This document shows positions 13,310 to 14,512 of a stretch of DNA of 14,512 nucleotides, one piece after another (positions within the stretch are counted from its first letter, which is position 1; each line of letters starts with the position of its first letter). The stretch lies in contig DJVL01000026.1 in NCBI GenBank assembly GCA_002440845.1, positions 494 to 15,005 on the forward strand. The letters run 5' to 3'. Both the position numbers and the translations under genes were made by a program. Source of the stretch: Patescibacteria group bacterium UBA6257 (GTDB lineage: Bacteria > Patescibacteriota > Minisyncoccia > UBA6257). A model generated the notes under the pieces. That model worked only from the letters and a program-made list of their open reading frames with translations, made no database searches and was not told the origin of the DNA.

Positions 13310-13396
13310 GGTTAGTGAAATTATTAATAATCACTTAACTGACTTTAGTTTACCAATTTTTATAAAATTATACAACAAAAATATTCGGAAAAATAT

Positions 13397-14197
13397 TTGG
13401 AACAAACAAGCCAAAAATTAAGATTGAGAAATTATAGTTTCAAAACTATAAAGGCCTACCTCGGTTGTTTAAGAGAATATTTTAATTTTAAAAAATTTAA
13501 TTTAGGAAAAATAGACGAGGAAAATATAAAGCAGTTTTTATTAAATAAACAAGACAAAAATTATTCTTCGCAAACGATAAATCTTTACTTAAATGCAATA
13601 AAATTTTTTTACCGCGAAATATTGAAAATTCCCGAAAAGATAAATTTAAAATTCGCCAAGCGAAGTAAAAAACTACCAATTGTTCTATCAAGAGAAGAAA
13701 TCAAAAACATCATTGATGTAATCAGAAATCCAAAACATAAATTGATAATCTCTTTGGCTTACGGCGCAGGATTAAGAATCAGCGAAGTTATTAGTTTAAG
13801 AGTGAAAGATGTCAATTTAGAAGAATTAACTATTCATCTTAAAAACGCTAAGGGTAAAAAGGACAGAATCACTATTTTCCCGGAAAAAATTAAAACCGAT
13901 CTTCAAAACTTAATCGCTGGCAAAAATCCAAACAATTATATTTTTGAAAGTGAACGAGGTGGAAGATTAACCGAACGGACAGCTCAAAAAGTTTTTGAAA
14001 ACGCGCTCCGAGAAGCCGGTATCAAAAAAGACGCTACTTTTCATTCATTAAGACACAGCTTTGCGACACATTTATTAGAAAATGGCGTTGATGTCAGGTA
14101 TGTGCAGGAACTTTTGGGGCATCAGAATATCAGAACAACCCAAGTTTATACCCAAGTAACCAATCCAAAACTTAAAAACATTAAAAGTCCTTTGTGA
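13397..14197 (+). CDS. Tyrosine recombinase, XerA/C/D-like, probable integron-type integrase
   Basis: 266 aa. The N-terminal SAM-like DNA-binding domain (about 1-85; RLRNYSFKTIKAYLGCLREY) precedes a catalytic domain with all expected residues: R127 in GAGLRISEV, K152 in AKGKKDR, H216 and R219 in HSLRHSFATH, H242 in LLGHQNI and nucleophile Y251 in TQVYTQV. The end LKNIKSPL is shared by archaeal XerA and by IntI proteins. The insertion of about 16-35 aa that marks classical IntI between the K and HxxR motifs is absent. The start is TTG at 13397 with GGAA 6 nt upstream; no upstream ATG or GTG is in frame before a stop at 13346. It is divergent from all cassette genes. It could alternatively be a housekeeping Xer, but the flanking sites argue for a role in the array. 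Confidence 0.9.
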   Translation: MEQTSQKLRLRNYSFKTIKAYLGCLREYFNFKKFNLGKIDEENIKQFLLNKQDKNYSSQTINLYLNAIKFFYREILKIPEKINLKFAKRSKKLPIVLSREEIKNIIDVIRNPKHKLIISLAYGAGLRISEVISLRVKDVNLEELTIHLKNAKGKKDRITIFPEKIKTDLQNLIAGKNPNNYIFESERGGRLTERTAQKVFENALREAGIKKDATFHSLRHSFATHLLENGVDVRYVQELLGHQNIRTTQVYTQVTNPKLKNIKSPL

Positions 14198-14230
14198 TAT
14201 GTGATATAAGTAAATTTAGATACTTCAGAT

Positions 14231-14358
14231 GATTCATAAAAAACGACATAAGAATTTTTGTAAAAATTTTTGGCGAGGGGCAAAAATTGGAGGAGTTCAA
14301 GGGGAGGAAAATTTTTGCCCGCGAGCCGTAAGCCAAGTTGCGAAACAGTTTTGCGTCA
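14231..14358. repeat. Right arm of the long inverted repeat (near-identical core)
   Basis: 128 bases matching 7740-7868 in inverted orientation. It starts 33 nt after the recombinase stop codon. The divergent spacer (14359-14395) and the shared end, GTCCAG then CACCACCAAAA and the terminator palindrome, bring it up to tRNA-Ala. The region holds no convincing gene. Confidence 0.92.
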
Positions 14359-14415
14359 TTCAGCGTCCGGATTTTCGTCAAAAAAGGTTCGGATTTCGTC
14401 CAGCAAACACCACCA

Positions 14416-14442
14416 AAAAAAAAGAGTTTTAAACTCTTTTTT
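14416..14442. terminator. Palindromic terminator between the recombinase and tRNA-Ala
   Basis: A-run, GAGTTT, T, AAACTC, T-run: the same 13-bp-stem palindrome as at 7656-7683. It directly follows the 3' CCA of tRNA-Ala on the minus strand and can also end rightward transcription from the recombinase. Confidence 0.75.
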
Positions 14443-14512
14443 TGGTGGACCCGGGGAGATTCGAACTCCCGACCTCCACATTGCAAATGTGGCGCTCTGC
14501 CAACTAAGCTAC
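14443..14512 (-). tRNA. tRNA-Ala (anticodon TGC), 5' end cut by the window
   Basis: Minus strand: the D arm GCTTAGTTGGCAGAGC, anticodon stem CCACA/TGTGG with loop TTTGCAA (anticodon TGC, alanine GCA), T arm GGGAG-TTCGAAT-CTCCC and 3' acceptor strand CGGGTCC are present. A discriminator A and an encoded CCA (14445-14443) follow. The first six acceptor bases lie beyond position 14512. Confidence 0.93.

Larger units (their letters stand above)
13234..13339. other. attI-like recombination and regulatory region
   Basis: Between the first cassette and the recombinase gene, AGATAAC (13234-13240) is GTTATCT on the minus strand, the junction core of cassette 1. Two 21-bp direct repeats follow at 13248-13268 and 13289-13309. 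They are 17/21 identical, and each is TATACGAA-N6-GTATAAT, an imperfect palindrome of Xer/dif-like arm design. A further inverted repeat, GTTAGTGA with TCACTTAAC, is centred at 13325. This matches the layout of an attI site with accessory integrase-binding repeats; the binding itself is inferred. Confidence 0.62.
7740..14358. mobile_element. Integron-like island: recombinase, attI-like region and six single-gene cassettes
   Basis: Six minus-strand genes alternate with six attC-like imperfect palindromes. A divergent tyrosine recombinase sits at the right end, and the whole is enclosed by long inverted repeats. Cassette limits, cut between G and TT of each right core, are 12736-13239, 12053-12735, 11527-12052, 9787-11526, 9095-9786 and 7890-9094. 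Uniform gene direction away from the recombinase, one gene per unit and recurring recombination-type sites are the defining layout of an integron. That the recombinase acts on these sites is inferred. The 511-base stretch 7572-8082, which has no gene, holds a promoter, a terminator, the inverted-repeat arm, attC-6 and a GC-rich tract. Confidence 0.8.

Noticed and set aside
13311..13339. LexA-type SOS box upstream of the recombinase
   Set aside because: The inverted repeat GTTAGTGA/TCACTTAAC does not resemble known LexA operators. It is kept only as part of the attI-like region.

Overview
The window is AT-rich bacterial DNA. Its tRNA and gene promoters are bacterial -35/-10 type, and most genes lack a Shine-Dalgarno sequence. 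The gene set (a MacAB-like export system, a geranylgeranyl-reductase-family flavoprotein, a CaCA antiporter, compact spacing) is what I would expect from a Candidate Phyla Radiation (Patescibacteria) genome, but that assignment is inference and no marker gene proves it.

Positions 1-7660 are ordinary chromosome. A minus-strand operon encodes a membrane-fusion adaptor (2020-3741), an ABC ATPase (1295-2017) and a MacB-like permease (55-1293). These are 1-2 nt apart, and a further gene starts at 62 and leaves the window. Next come tRNA-Gly(TCC), a Na+/Ca2+ antiporter (3890-4891), tRNA-Phe(GAA), tRNA-Val(TAC), a truncated tRNA 5' half with an 81-bp tandem repeat (about 5273-5472), then trpS and the flavoprotein gene, which form a probable two-gene operon.

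Positions about 7656-14442 are an accessory island bounded by long inverted repeats (near-identical cores 7740-7868 and 14231-14358). The right copy abuts tRNA-Ala(TGC) at the window end. Inside is what I read as an integron. A tyrosine recombinase (13397-14197) reads rightward. A putative attI/promoter region (about 13234-13339) holds two dif-like repeats. Six leftward single-gene cassettes follow, separated by six attC-like sites. In order from the recombinase the cassettes carry a NIF3/YqfO-like protein, a helical protein, a small membrane protein, a radical SAM/SPASM protein, a VIT1/CCC1-like membrane protein and an Ltp-repeat membrane protein.

Three things make this array unusual. The recombinase lacks the IntI-specific insertion and resembles XerA/C/D. 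Most attC-like sites fold as a three-way junction with conserved joints (GAAGTT and AATTTGGG on the plus strand) rather than a simple hairpin. Most cassettes also carry their own terminal inverted repeats, which would extend the attC stem in an excised circle. The genes, promoters and repeats are read directly from sequence; integron function, ssDNA folding and mobility are inferred.
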